A stretch of 64,000 nt of DNA from Peribacillus sp. Bi96 (GCF_918698115.1 NZ_CAKKLV010000004.1:248001-312000), one strand, 5' to 3'. Shown: positions 17,519 through 27,426, counted from the stretch's first letter. Notes: generated by a model not told the origin, from the letters alone. Made by a program: numbers and translations.

Positions 17519-20500
17519 ATGATTCAAGAAACATTAAAACAACAGTCTAAATTGGGGATTTTGACTGCCATGTATGAGAAATTTCAATCGGCAGGTGATA
17601 CAGGCAACGCTGATAAACTAAAACAGTTAATCATGAAAGTGAATAAAGAGGAGTTCATCATTGCTTTTTGCGGGCATTTTTCTGCTGGAAAATCAAGTAT
17701 GATCAACTTTCTCCTTGATGATCAAGTATTGCCTTCAAGTCCTATTCCAACGAGTGCCAATACGGTTAAAGTCCAAAAAGGTGAAGATTATGCCAAAGTC
17801 TTTTATCATAATCAGCCGCCTGTCTTATTTCCTGCACCTTATGATTTTAAAGAGGTCAAGAAATTTGCCAAGGATGGTGATTCAGTATCGGCAATAACAA
17901 TAAGTTCCAATCATTTCTCCCTTCCGGATTCATGTGCGATCATGGATACGCCAGGTATCGATTCGACTGATGATGCACATAGAGTTTCTACGGAATCTGC
18001 CTTGCATCTTGCAGATGTCGTGTTCTATGTTATGGATTATAATCACGTACAATCAGAAGTGAACTTCCTTTTCACTAAAGAATTGTTAGAAGCTGAAAAA
18101 CCGACATACTTAATTATTAATATGATTGATAAGCATGATGAGAACGAGCTTAGCTTTCAAGACTTCAAGCTCTCCGTTTCTGAAGCATTTGCGAACTGGA
18201 ATGTCTATCCGGATGGGATCTTTTATACGTCTGTAAGAGATTTGAACAACAGCGAAAATGAAATAGAAGTGGTCCGCCGATTTATATATGAAATGGCAGG
18301 CAAAGGTCAAAATGATGGGAAAGATGCCATCATGCAATCGGCTAATGCCCTTGTGGAAAGGCATCTTAGTTGGCTGAAGGAGCAGTTTGAAGAGGAACAT
18401 GCCGATGATTTTGAAGTATTGGCAGAACTTCCTCACGAAGAGCGAATTCACCTGACGAATCAAGTGGACAGCCTATTAAAAGAAAAAAAATCATTAACTG
18501 GACGTATAGAGGGTATCAAGTTCCAATATGCCGATGCATTAGAAACAATTTTGAAAAGTGCGTACATCATGCCCGCGTCTACACGGGACCTAGGTGAATC
18601 TTTCTTGGAATCGGCACAGCCGGATTTTAAAATGGGATTATTATTTGCCAAGAAAAAAACGGAAGCCGAGCGTGAGATACGGATCAAAACGTTCTTGTCG
18701 GATTTACAAGAAAAGGTGAAAACCCAGCTTGAATGGCATCTTAAGGAGTTAGCGGTTAAAACGCTTAATCAAGCGGAAATCCATGATTCAGCACTTGAAA
18801 GTAAGGCTCAGTCACTTCAAATCGAGGTCACGGAAGATTACATAAAAAACTCCTTGAAGCCTCAAGTTGATATTACGGGTGAATACGTCTTAAACTATAC
18901 GAATGATTTGGCCTCAGCCATCAAAAAGAAAGCCCGTGATATATCAGAAGAATTATTGAATAATGTGGTTGCCGTTATGGAAGGAATAGTTGAACAGCAG
19001 TCCATATCCATCGAAAAGGAGCTTGAAGGTTTTTCTGAATTTGCGGAAGCCCTGAAAGTTACTGCGGCAATGAACACGGAAATCGAGTTTCAAACGGAAC
19101 GATTTGAGGCCATTGCCAATCAAACCGAATCATTAGTCGATGAACGCGATATCGATATGCTATTAACACAATGGAACGAAGAAGAAAAAAATATTACAGT
19201 CAAAATCATGAATACCGATGAAGGAAGTACTCCAATGCCATTCAAGGTACAACCTGAAACGGATCAAGATAAAGAAAACAAGGAAGCTGTACCATCTGTG
19301 ACTGTTACTTCATCGGATGCTCCTGATTTACGCGGCAAGGAAAAGCTGATGGAAACATCAACGAGTTTACAACAGGCGGCTAACCTGATTCAACCGTTGA
19401 GAGGGTTTCAGTCACTTTACAAGGAATTGACAGATAAGGCAAAACGCTTGGAACAGCAGACTTTCACGGTTGCCCTTTTCGGTGCATTCAGTGCGGGTAA
19501 ATCTTCCTTTGCCAATGCGTTAATGGGAGAAAGCGTCCTTCCTGTTTCACCTAATCCGACAACTGCTGCAATCAATAAAATCATGTCTTCCGACGCTGAG
19601 CACCCACATGGCACAGCAACCGTCAAATTAAAGACAGAAGTCATGCTGCTAGAAGATGTAAGCCTGGCTTTAGCTGCTTTTGATAAATCGGCAAAGACAC
19701 TAGATGAAGCCCATCATTTAGCAGGGCAAATCATTGAAAAAGCAGGGGAAGTGGATAAAGGGAAAACACATTTATCCTTCCTTAGGGCTTTTCATCAAGG
19801 AATGCCCCAGCACAAAAATGATTTAGGAAATGTAGTCACGGTTGATCTTGAAGGGTTTAAACGTTTTGCTGCAGAGGAATCCAAGTCGTGTCTTGTTGAT
19901 TTGATTGAATTGCGTTATGACTGTGAAATGACAAAACAAGGGATGGTGCTTGTTGACACTCCTGGGGCGGATTCGATAAATGCCCGTCATACAGGCGCTG
20001 CTTTCGAATATATCAAGAATTCTGACGCCATCCTTTTTGTGACCTATTACAATCATCCATTTTCCCGGGCAGATAGAGAGTTCTTGATACAACTTGGACG
20101 TGTGAAAGATTCTTTCGCCATGGATAAAATGTTCTTTATTGTCAATGCTGTCGATCTTGCACAAACAACTGACGAATTGGACGAAGTGATGGATTATGTC
20201 ACAGATCAATTGAATGGATTCGGTATCCGTTTTCCAAAACTGTTCCCGCTTACGAGTAAAGGAGCGTTGTTGGAAAAACAAACGCCTGGTTCATTTAAGC
20301 ATTCGTTCCTTCCGAATAGCGGAATTTCGAAATTCCAAAACCAGTTCGATTCTTTCATCGAAAACGATTTAACTGGACTTGCCATTGAATCAGCTAAAGC
20401 GGCTGTAAAAAGAACGGAAGAACTGCTCAGTGATGTAATTACAGCTTCCAAGCAGGATGAAAAAGCCAAACGAAAAGCCCTGGAGTCCCTTTCAGGTGAG

Positions 20501-21232
20501 GCACAAGCCATTACGGAACTTCTCTCCGTCATAAAAGGAGATGCAGAAAAACAACGCTTGAAAAAAGAAATTGATGAATTGACTTTCTATAGCAAACAAC
20601 GGGTCTTTTTCCGGTTTAATGATTTCTTCAAAGAATCGTTTAACCCAGCCGTTTTAAAGGATGATGGAGGGGATCTGAAAATTGTCCTCAAGCAAGCCCT
20701 TAAGAACCTATTGGAGGCGTTAGGCTTTGACCTTGCCCAGGAAATGCGGGCGACAGCCTTAAGGACAGAAATGTTCGTAAATAAATTGTTGAATGAGAAA
20801 CAAAGCGGTTTGCTTTTGCAAATGCAAAAAGTAAGAAAAACACTATCATTACAGCCTTATGAACCAAATGATAGAGAGTCCCTTGAATTTACTGGTGCTT
20901 TTGACCAATTGGATACGGGGGAATTCAAAAAGGAATTGTCGTTATTTAAAAATCCTAAGTCTTTCTTTGAAAAAAATGAGAAAGTGAAAATGAGTGAAGG
21001 ACTTCAGCAGCGTCTGGATGAACCTGCCCTAGTGTTCGTGAAAGAGCAGGGTGAACGGATCTTCGATATGTATAAAGATGTACTTGATCAAGAGTTACTG
21101 GCGATTCAAGAAGAGTATAAGACGGAAATAGCGGATATCTTTGCAGGTTTACGTGCAGCTTTAGAGGAAAAGGTCGATATTCCTTATTATGAAAAAGCAG
21201 TAGCGGAATTGGCAAAAATGCAATCGAAATAG
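17519..21232 (+). CDS. dynA: bacterial dynamin DynA (tandem two-headed dynamin)
   Basis: This 1237-aa dynamin-like GTPase is an internal fusion of two dynamin units, as in B. subtilis DynA/YpbR (1193 aa). DynA tethers and fuses membranes and protects the cell membrane from phage and antibiotic stress. Head 1 has the P-loop GHFSAGKSS (52-60) and DTPGIDS (about 142-148). Head 2 has GAFSAGKSS (about 654-662) and DTPGADS near residue 816. Long helical stalk regions follow each head, with charged coiled coils. The start ATG follows AAGGGGTATGG. It stands alone between two terminators. An acidic, Gly/Pro-poor linker around 575-610 joins the halves. Confidence 0.95.
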   Translation: MIQETLKQQSKLGILTAMYEKFQSAGDTGNADKLKQLIMKVNKEEFIIAFCGHFSAGKSSMINFLLDDQVLPSSPIPTSANTVKVQKGEDYAKVFYHNQPPVLFPAPYDFKEVKKFAKDGDSVSAITISSNHFSLPDSCAIMDTPGIDSTDDAHRVSTESALHLADVVFYVMDYNHVQSEVNFLFTKELLEAEKPTYLIINMIDKHDENELSFQDFKLSVSEAFANWNVYPDGIFYTSVRDLNNSENEIEVVRRFIYEMAGKGQNDGKDAIMQSANALVERHLSWLKEQFEEEHADDFEVLAELPHEERIHLTNQVDSLLKEKKSLTGRIEGIKFQYADALETILKSAYIMPASTRDLGESFLESAQPDFKMGLLFAKKKTEAEREIRIKTFLSDLQEKVKTQLEWHLKELAVKTLNQAEIHDSALESKAQSLQIEVTEDYIKNSLKPQVDITGEYVLNYTNDLASAIKKKARDISEELLNNVVAVMEGIVEQQSISIEKELEGFSEFAEALKVTAAMNTEIEFQTERFEAIANQTESLVDERDIDMLLTQWNEEEKNITVKIMNTDEGSTPMPFKVQPETDQDKENKEAVPSVTVTSSDAPDLRGKEKLMETSTSLQQAANLIQPLRGFQSLYKELTDKAKRLEQQTFTVALFGAFSAGKSSFANALMGESVLPVSPNPTTAAINKIMSSDAEHPHGTATVKLKTEVMLLEDVSLALAAFDKSAKTLDEAHHLAGQIIEKAGEVDKGKTHLSFLRAFHQGMPQHKNDLGNVVTVDLEGFKRFAAEESKSCLVDLIELRYDCEMTKQGMVLVDTPGADSINARHTGAAFEYIKNSDAILFVTYYNHPFSRADREFLIQLGRVKDSFAMDKMFFIVNAVDLAQTTDELDEVMDYVTDQLNGFGIRFPKLFPLTSKGALLEKQTPGSFKHSFLPNSGISKFQNQFDSFIENDLTGLAIESAKAAVKRTEELLSDVITASKQDEKAKRKALESLSGEAQAITELLSVIKGDAEKQRLKKEIDELTFYSKQRVFFRFNDFFKESFNPAVLKDDGGDLKIVLKQALKNLLEALGFDLAQEMRATALRTEMFVNKLLNEKQSGLLLQMQKVRKTLSLQPYEPNDRESLEFTGAFDQLDTGEFKKELSLFKNPKSFFEKNEKVKMSEGLQQRLDEPALVFVKEQGERIFDMYKDVLDQELLAIQEEYKTEIADIFAGLRAALEEKVDIPYYEKAVAELAKMQSK

Positions 21233-21311
21233 TAACGAGGTTCCATTCATGAAAGAAATCCTTATTTCTCGATTGAGATACCTAGAAAAGCAAGAGAATA
21301 AGATCGTATTG

Positions 21312-21341
21312 ATGGCTGCTGTTACTGGCAGCCATTCTTTT
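21312..21341 (+). terminator. dynA terminator
   Basis: ATGGCTGC/GCAGCCAT stem followed by TCTTTT. Confidence 0.7.
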
Positions 21342-21676
21342 GGTTTATCCTATATGCTCATAAAGATAAACGAACATACCTCAGTTTGAGTCAGCCCGTT
21401 CAAGTGATTTAATTGAAAGAAGGCTGATACGAAGGCTGGGTAATATTTTAATCCTTTAGTCATTCGGTAATAATCTGTTTGTGAATAGCTTGATTTAGAT
21501 TTGATGGATCAAAATGATAACGTGGATGGCTCGTATATTTAGGGATAAACAAAAAGAAGGATGTACAATCAACAAGAAAAGTGAAAAGAATCTTTCGTTA
21601 TTAGAAGGGAAATCACTTTCCTTAAAGAATGAAATAAATAAGCAGCTTAATCAATATGAAATAGGGGGATTTGCAG

Positions 21677-22504
21677 ATGGGGTATATAATGGAAAAAGAA
21701 GAACTGTTACCGTTGTTGAATTCAGTAGATATCAGAATATGTGACTGTCGCTTTAAGCTAGGCTCTCCAGATGTTGGGTATAGTGAATACGAAAAAGACC
21801 ATATTACCGGTGCAGTTTATTTCGATCTTGAAAAAGACTTATCGGGGGATGTTCAAGAACATGGCGGAAGACATCCTCTTCCTGACCTAAAAACGCTTAA
21901 AGATAGACTGGAATCCAAGGGAATATCCAATGATACGATACTTGTTGCTTATGATGGAGGGGAAGGTTCCTTTGCTTCGAGGTTTGTCTGGCTCCTGAGC
22001 TATCTCGGACATCAGAAAGTGTATGTACTTAACGGCGGATATCGGGCCTGGAAGGATGCGGGCTACCCGATTGACACGAATCAAAAAGAGTATACTTCAA
22101 CAGAATATCAAATAGATTTGAATGAAACCGTTTTTGCATCTTATGAAAAAGTGAAGGATTATACAATGAAGAGGCCTGGTGATACCGTATTAATCGATTC
22201 AAGGGAATCTAAACGGTTCGAGGGGATCGAGGAGCCGATTGATAAAAAAGCCGGACATATACCTGGTGCAGTCAATAAGGTGTGGACGAAGGTTCTGGAA
22301 AATGGCTATTATAAGAAAAAGGATGACCTTCAGGCGAATTTCACAGACATCGGCAAGGATAAGGAAATCATTGTATATTGTGGGTCCGGTGTAACCGCAT
22401 CTCCCAATTATGTCGCTTTGAAAGAAGCGGGTTTTAAAGATGTGCGAATATATATTGGCAGTTTCAGTGACTGGATTTCCTATGATGATAATCCTATTGA
22501 CTGA
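21677..22504 (+). CDS. sseA: thiosulfate/3-mercaptopyruvate sulfurtransferase
   Basis: This 275-aa protein has two rhodanese domains. The N-terminal domain (residues 1-135) is inactive-type, with ICDCRF and DHITGAVYFD. The C-terminal domain carries VLIDSRESKRFEG and the active-site loop CGSGVTAS near residue 236, whose Cys takes the sulfane sulfur. The loop CGSGVTA is typical of mercaptopyruvate sulfurtransferases. ATG 21677 was chosen because GGGGGATTTGCAG precedes it; ATG 21689 also has GGGG at good spacing. The next gene, ypcP, starts 85 bp on. Confidence 0.9.
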   Translation: MGYIMEKEELLPLLNSVDIRICDCRFKLGSPDVGYSEYEKDHITGAVYFDLEKDLSGDVQEHGGRHPLPDLKTLKDRLESKGISNDTILVAYDGGEGSFASRFVWLLSYLGHQKVYVLNGGYRAWKDAGYPIDTNQKEYTSTEYQIDLNETVFASYEKVKDYTMKRPGDTVLIDSRESKRFEGIEEPIDKKAGHIPGAVNKVWTKVLENGYYKKKDDLQANFTDIGKDKEIIVYCGSGVTASPNYVALKEAGFKDVRIYIGSFSDWISYDDNPID

Positions 22505-22589
22505 TATTGTTTCCAATTAAACGTCCCTTAACAAAGTGGACAGGTATGGTAAAATGGAAGTACATCATGATAGAGGTGATAATGTGTTA

Positions 22590-23465
22590 ATGAAAGAAAA
22601 TGAGCAGCATCCTTCCTTTATGCTTGTCGATGGGATGGCGCTATTATTTAGAGCTTTTTATGCAACGGCAGTTACTGGTCAGTTCATGATTAACTCAAAA
22701 GGCATTCCGACTAATGCCGTTCAAGGATTTTTGAAACATATGCTGACGGCGGTGAATCATTTTTCACCTAGTCATGTAGCAGTTTGCTGGGATATGGGCA
22801 GCAAAACTTTCCGTAATGAATTATTTGATGGATACAAGGCTAATCGTTCAGAAGCTCCAGTCGAAATGATTCCTCAATTCGAACTGGCGAAAAAAGCGGT
22901 TGAAGCATTTGATATTCCGAACATAGGGCTCTCCGGATATGAAGCGGATGACTGTATCGGGACGATTGCGAAGGCATCTGCCCAACATAGCCGAGTGGGT
23001 ATTTTGACAGGCGATCAAGATATGCTCCAGTTAATAGATGAAAACATATCCGTACTTTTGTTGAAAAAAGGGTATGGTAATTATGAAGTGCATAATCCCG
23101 ATAGCTTTTTTGAGTGGAAAGGGATCACGCCAAGGCAAATGATCGATTTAAAAGCTCTAATGGGTGATACAGCTGATAACTATCCCGGAGTTAAAGGAAT
23201 TGGGGAGAAGACAGCGTTGAAATTATTGATTCAGTACCAAAGTATTGAAGGGATTCTTGAAAATGTAGCTTCATTGACGAATGGCCAGCGAGCTAAGATT
23301 GAAGCCGCCGTCGATATGCTTCATTTATCCAGACAACTTGCAGAAATAAAATGTGACGTACCCATATCATGTTCTTTGGATGATGCGGTCTATCAGTATG
23401 ATCGTGAGAAGGTCAAAAGTCTGGCAAGGGATCATGAATTCAGGGCTTTACTTCGTATGATTTAA
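22590..23465 (+). CDS. ypcP: YpcP, 5'-3' exonuclease (PolA-exonuclease-domain type)
   Basis: This 291-aa stand-alone 5'-nuclease is of the FEN/T5 type, like the N-terminal domain of DNA polymerase I; it is implicated in removing RNA primers or flaps. The metal-site acidic residues are seen in LLVDGMALLFRAF-like MLVDGMALLFRAF, GYEADDCIGTIA and GDQDMLQL, with GDTADNYPGVKGIGEK forming the helix-hairpin-helix with its metal site. Length matches B. subtilis YpcP. ATG 22590 is preceded by GAGGTGAT at nine bases; a GTG at 22584 is less well spaced. Confidence 0.93.
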   Translation: MKENEQHPSFMLVDGMALLFRAFYATAVTGQFMINSKGIPTNAVQGFLKHMLTAVNHFSPSHVAVCWDMGSKTFRNELFDGYKANRSEAPVEMIPQFELAKKAVEAFDIPNIGLSGYEADDCIGTIAKASAQHSRVGILTGDQDMLQLIDENISVLLLKKGYGNYEVHNPDSFFEWKGITPRQMIDLKALMGDTADNYPGVKGIGEKTALKLLIQYQSIEGILENVASLTNGQRAKIEAAVDMLHLSRQLAEIKCDVPISCSLDDAVYQYDREKVKSLARDHEFRALLRMI

Positions 23466-23501
23466 TAATGGTACAAAGCGAAGGCTCTCAGTATGTAGAA
23501 A

Positions 23502-23546
23502 AAAAGGTTTCGGAATGGTCTCATTCCGAAACCTTTTTGATTTTTT
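23502..23546 (+). terminator. ypcP terminator
   Basis: AAAAGGTTTCGGAATG/CATTCCGAAACCTTTT stem, then a T-run. Confidence 0.9.
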
Positions 23547-23734
23547 ATTGGATTTGTAGCAGTTTTAGTAAATATTCATTTTACGGACAAAGTGATTCGC
23601 TGGCACCAGTTGATCTCGCTGAAAAGAATCATGTTTAGAAAGCATCCTTATCCCCTCAAGTTTAATCCTTCTATTTTAATAAAAAAAGACTGTGGAGTAA
23701 GTTCTATCTAAATATTAAAATATTGGAAAGGAAG

Positions 23735-23905
23735 GTACGAGACTCCTGCTTAAAAAAGCGCGTCAACGGGAGACCCCGCAGGCGCCGAGGGCGGACCGCC
23801 CGCGGAAAGCGAGTGCCTGTAGTGTAAATAAAAAACTCTAGGCAAACTCGATTTTCATCGAGTTAGTCTACAAACTGAGGAGCTACCCAAATGGAGCTCC
23901 TTTAA
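23735..23905. repeat. dispersed Bacillus-type intergenic repeat
   Basis: GC-rich GAGACCCCGCAGGCG... CCGCCCGCGGAAAGCGAGTG, followed by ACTCGATTTTCATCGAGT and GGAGCTACCC...GGAGCTCC hairpins, breaks sharply with the AT-rich surroundings. I recognise the GGAAAGCGAGTGCCTG core as a repeat common between genes in Bacillus and Peribacillus genomes. It has no coding potential. The gap 23547-23992 holds nothing else I can name. Confidence 0.65.
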
Positions 23906-23992
23906 TTTGCAGGATGAATTTTTTGTCGAAAAATGGATAGTCAAAATCTTTTATTTACGGTAAGATGAAAATAAGGCAAGAAAGATGGAGTG

Positions 23993-24271
23993 ATGCAAAA
24001 AGTGGGGAAATCAACAGAAGAGTATGTTAGTTTTTTAGAAGGTAAGGGGTTCACTTTCGGTAATGACGCCATTGGTTTTATTTATTTTGGTAAGCGCTAC
24101 ACGGACGCAAGTGATATATTAGTCAATGCTGCAATAGAATTGACTTTGAAGGTTCAAAAGAATTTTGATGGTAGCTTTTATATCTCGTTTTTGGAAAATT
24201 TAAAACAAAATGGCATAGAAACACGTAGCGCAGCGGTATCGTTTGCAAAAGACCAGGGGTTGCTAAAATAA
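23993..24271 (+). CDS. small hypothetical protein, probably DUF6123 family
   Basis: This 92-aa soluble protein (EEYVSFLEGKGFTFGNDAIGF...) resembles the small Bacillus family I remember as DUF6123, with a conserved IxFGxxYTxA pattern (here IYFGKRYTDAS) and FDGSFYISFLE. Function is unknown. The ribosome binding site overlaps the start (AGATGGAG then TGATG), so GTG 23990 or ATG 23993 could serve. A strong terminator follows at once. It is a monocistronic unit convergent with the EamA transporter gene. Confidence 0.65.
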   Translation: MQKVGKSTEEYVSFLEGKGFTFGNDAIGFIYFGKRYTDASDILVNAAIELTLKVQKNFDGSFYISFLENLKQNGIETRSAAVSFAKDQGLLK

Positions 24272-24307
24272 ATCGGACTTCGTTATTTGGAAGTCCGATT
24301 TATTTAT
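24270..24307. terminator. bidirectional terminator between convergent genes
   Basis: AAATCGGACTTC/GAAGTCCGATTT with T- and A-rich flanks. Confidence 0.88.
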
Positions 24308-24315
24308 TTAGATTT

Positions 24316-25224
24316 TCAAGAAAACTCCTGTGTTATCGTTTTCTTTTTCCTCGAAGGAAGCTCAGCAAGAATCATCCCTAAGAAAATGAATGCGCATCCG
24401 ATGATGGAAGCGGTAGTCAATTTCTCCCCAATCAGTATGTATGAGGATAAAGCAGCAAAAACGGGTTCCATCGAAAAGATCAATGCCACTCTTGTAGGCG
24501 TCGTATAGGCTTGGAAAAAGGTTTGAGCGAAAAAAGCGAACGCCGTCGCAAGGGCTGCCGTGACAAGTAAAGCAGTCCAGACGTCTTTCTGTAACATGAC
24601 CTCCGAGCTGAAGATGACAGAATGATTCTCTTTGAAAATCAAGGCTGAAACAAAGGATAATAAAGATACGGTAGAAATCTGTATCAGCGTCAACGGTAAA
24701 GCGGGAAGCGTCTTGGCATACCTAGCGGTTGTAATGATCTGCATGGCAAAACTTATTGCGCATAAAAATACCAGTAAATCACCGATGTTCAAATTTGAAC
24801 TGTCAGCGAAGGTCATTAAATAGAGCCCAACTGTTGCGGCTGCAACACCTAACACTGTATTGCGGGAAAGCCTTTGCTTTAAAAGCAGCAGAGAAAAAAC
24901 AGGTACCATGACAACACTTAATCCCGTTATGAAGCCCGTCTTCGCTGGTGTTGTATAATTCAATCCGACCGTTTGAAAACCATAACCAAGAAAAAGCCAA
25001 ACCCCGATATGAATTCCTGCTTTAAAAAGGCCTTTATTCCAAGTCTTTCCCCTATTGTGAAAAGTCAATGAATATGGGATGAGCAATAAAACTAAGGCCA
25101 TGAAGAAACGGACGGCATTAAATGTGAAGGGGTCAAGAAATGACAAGGCGTTTTGAACCATGACAAAAGTGACACCCCAGATAAATACAACGAATAATAA
25201 TGAAATATCAGCTGTCTTGTTCAT
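24316..25224 (-). CDS. EamA/DMT-family transporter
   Basis: This 302-aa membrane protein has ten predicted helices in two EamA repeats (drug/metabolite transporter superfamily). The N-terminal repeat shows LLFVVFIWGVTFVMVQ and FNAVRFFMALV; the second repeat ends with PVFAALSSYILIGEKLT and a basic tail (SRKKKTI). Substrate cannot be read from sequence; such proteins export amino acids or metabolites. ATG 25224 has GAGGAAG upstream; TTG 25236 overlaps that site. It overlaps the end of the RNase H-like gene ypeP by 17 bp, so the two are probably one transcript. Confidence 0.85.
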   Translation of the reverse strand: MNKTADISLLFVVFIWGVTFVMVQNALSFLDPFTFNAVRFFMALVLLLIPYSLTFHNRGKTWNKGLFKAGIHIGVWLFLGYGFQTVGLNYTTPAKTGFITGLSVVMVPVFSLLLLKQRLSRNTVLGVAAATVGLYLMTFADSSNLNIGDLLVFLCAISFAMQIITTARYAKTLPALPLTLIQISTVSLLSFVSALIFKENHSVIFSSEVMLQKDVWTALLVTAALATAFAFFAQTFFQAYTTPTRVALIFSMEPVFAALSSYILIGEKLTTASIIGCAFIFLGMILAELPSRKKKTITQEFS

Positions 25225-25621
25225 GGACTTCCTCAATCTTATTTAATCGAATCGCTCGCCTAGCCAACTCATCAGCGGACTTGTTTTCGAGATTTGGAAT
25301 CCATTTCATGAAAAATAACTCAAGCTCGTCGGAAAGGGTAAGCGCTCGATCAAGTAATGGGGCATACTTATTTTTTGCAAATCTTTTTTCAATGGCTTGG
25401 TTGATGGCTTGGGAATCAGTCCGAAAAGACACGACTTGATATTTATTGGCTATACAAATTTCTAGTGCTTTAATTAAAGCATGATACTCCGCTTCATGGT
25501 TTTCCATCATTCCAAGCGGAATGGAATGCCGCTCGACCACTCCGTTATTATTGATGAAAACACCTGCACCACTTGGACCTGGATTGCCCGCACTGGCACC
25601 ATCAATATACACTTCAATCAT
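25208..25621 (-). CDS. ypeP: RNase HI-like protein YpeP
   Basis: This 137-aa protein has the RNase H fold. All four acidic positions of the active site can be pointed to: Asp in VYIDGASAGNPG, Glu in ENHEAEYHAL, Asp in FRTDSQAI, and Asp in NKSADELAR. AAAAGGAGGAGC precedes the ATG. As I recall, some B. subtilis RNase HI homologues (YpdQ in particular) showed no RNase H activity, so the biochemical role is open despite an intact site. It is divergent from a second RNase H-like gene 228 bp away. Confidence 0.88.
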   Translation of the reverse strand: MIEVYIDGASAGNPGPSGAGVFINNNGVVERHSIPLGMMENHEAEYHALIKALEICIANKYQVVSFRTDSQAINQAIEKRFAKNKYAPLLDRALTLSDELELFFMKWIPNLENKSADELARRAIRLNKIEEVHEQDS

Positions 25622-25848
25622 GATGTGCTCCTCCTTTTCGTTTAAGTTGTTAATATGCTATGATTAAAAACTATTTCATATAAAAATATTAAGATTGAAA
25701 CATGAGAATTTCAGGCTGATATGGGAACTATAATTAAAGAAGTGATTCAATTGCTTACATTATATTATAAATGGTATTACGAAAGATAGGTATCAAAATT
25801 GTACGACTGTACTGCTTGAATAGTGAGATGATAAGGAGCTGGAAATCT

Positions 25849-26529
25849 TTGAAGGTAATTATGCAATGGACATATCATGCTTCAAAAAAACCATCCGCCG
25901 ATTTCGTTTCGGATTGGCTTGATGCCGGTATTGCACTAGTCATTACAGAAGACCTTGAAAAGGCAGGCAGGCTGAAAGAAGTGGAATTCAAGGATGAATT
26001 CGATACAACATGGACAAAGAAGGAGTTAAAGAAACTCTTAACGGAAGTTGAGGAAGAACCGCAGGATTTGACGGTTTATTTTGATGGTGGTTATCAAAAA
26101 GCAGAAGGGGTGGCGGGAATTGGTGTAGCCATTTACTTTCGTCAAGGTAAAAAGTTTTGGCGTTTACGCACTAATGTAAAACTGGAGCAATTCGAATCCA
26201 ATAACGAAGCGGAATATGCAGCCTTTCATGAAGCCGTTAGGCAGATGGAAGAACTTGGGGTCCATCACCAAAGCTGTGTATTTAAAGGGGATTCGCTTGT
26301 TGTTTTAAATCAACTTTCCGGTGAATGGCCCTGTATGGAAGAAAACTTAAATAAATGGCTGGACCGCATTGAAGCGAAACTGGATAAGTTAAAGATCATC
26401 CCGGTCTACAAGCCAATTTCACGTAAAGAGAATCAGGAAGCAGATCGATTGGCCACTCTAGCTTTACAGGGAAAAGCCATTTTCAGCAAATCAGAAATTG
26501 CTGAGTCAAAGGAGCCATATCAACAATGA
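25849..26529 (+). CDS. ypdQ: RNase H-like protein YpdQ
   Basis: This 226-aa protein has an N-terminal extension of about 70 residues (viroplasmin-like, MQWTYHASKKPSADF) and a C-terminal RNase H domain. Acidic site residues lie in VYFDGGYQK, NNEAEYAAFHEA, FKGDSLVVL and NQEADRLAT. TTG 25849 was chosen because AAGGAG lies ten bases upstream; ATG 25861 is an alternative. It overlaps ypeQ by four bases (ATGA). The ypdQ-ypeQ and ypeP genes are neighbours in B. subtilis as well, although their order differs. Confidence 0.85.
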   Translation: MKVIMQWTYHASKKPSADFVSDWLDAGIALVITEDLEKAGRLKEVEFKDEFDTTWTKKELKKLLTEVEEEPQDLTVYFDGGYQKAEGVAGIGVAIYFRQGKKFWRLRTNVKLEQFESNNEAEYAAFHEAVRQMEELGVHHQSCVFKGDSLVVLNQLSGEWPCMEENLNKWLDRIEAKLDKLKIIPVYKPISRKENQEADRLATLALQGKAIFSKSEIAESKEPYQQ

Positions 26530-26711
26530 ACAGGAAAAAAATATATGAAGAAGTAGAAGATGTGCTCGCTTCATTTTGCCAAGATTGTTTTTTACGAAAA
26601 CATTTTCGAAAAGAGAAGGGGCGTGCTTATGCTCACCAGTTCTGTATATCAGAATGTACAGTTGGTGAGAAGTTAAAACAGCTGGGCAATGAACTTAGCG
26701 ACCGCTCGTAA
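26526..26711 (+). CDS. ypeQ: YpeQ, zinc-finger protein
   Basis: This 61-aa protein has a probable zinc site from FCQDCFLRKHF and HQFCISECT. Family length matches B. subtilis YpeQ (60 aa). Its start overlaps the stop of ypdQ, so it is translationally coupled; a helper role for the RNase H-like protein is a guess. No known function. Confidence 0.82.
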   Translation: MNRKKIYEEVEDVLASFCQDCFLRKHFRKEKGRAYAHQFCISECTVGEKLKQLGNELSDRS

Positions 26712-26814
26712 ATATATGAAAACTGTTTTTATAAATACATGATTACATGAAGGATATGGTATTATAGGTAAAAAATAGAGAAATGGTGTAGGCGCTGAAG
26801 AATAGAAACGGGAA

Positions 26815-27347
26815 GCCGAATAGTAAATGGATTCCACCTCTTACGATCCCTGAAATTGATTTCATAATGGAAGAAATGAATTAAGGGAAAGAAAGTGAAC
26901 CCGCTTTAACTGAATATCATGTGCAACCTAAAGTGAAAATCCTTAAAAGGTAATGAAGGAAACATACAGCAGAAATCGGTTGAAGTAATTAAGTCGAAAA
27001 TTTCACCTGCCATTGCGGAGGCTGCAAAGAATCCGGATATTTATTACCCTTTCGAAGAGGTGCAAACAAAGAACGAGTACACTTATAACCATAATATCGG
27101 GGTCGGGATCATTGGCACTTATCTAGGGATGAAGCTTGGATTATCGAAAGAAAGCCTTTCCGAACTGACATTGGCCGCCACCCTGCATGACGTGGGCAAA
27201 ACAAGCATTCCCGAGAGTATATTGGAGAAATCAGGGAAATTGACAGCGACAGAATATGAAGAAATGAAGCGCCATACCATTTATGGGTATGAGTTACTTA
27301 AAAATATCCCTGACGATCATTATGATCAATCCAAACGATCCCCTTAA
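26815..27347 (+). pseudogene. HD-GYP-domain gene remnant
   Basis: The readable core (about 27000-27347) is an HD-GYP domain of the cyclic-di-GMP phosphodiesterase type: YNHNIGVGIIGTYLGMKLGL, then TLHDVGKTSIPESILEK and EEMKRHTIYGYELLK. The upstream coding similarity (WIPPLTIPEIDFIMEE) is interrupted by stops (TAA near 26881, TGA near 26935). The 3' end is also missing, since a complete domain would continue through the HxxHE and GYP motifs, which are absent. The frame closes at ...YDQSKRSP. It is a decayed gene with no likely activity. Confidence 0.8.
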
Positions 27348-27426
27348 AGTTTTAATGAAAACAAGTACAGGGATCATAGATTTACGAATGGAAAAGGAGA
27401 TGCAGATCGAACGGATCATAGGTTAA

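Noticed and set aside
21249-21389. 46-aa frame after dynA (MKEILISRLRYLEKQ...)
   Set aside because: It contains the dynA terminator hairpin and has no clear ribosome binding site.
21514-21744. 76-aa frame before sseA, faintly Spo0E-like (LKNEINKQLNQYE)
   Set aside because: The SQELD signature is absent and it overlaps sseA by 68 bp; I could not support a real gene.
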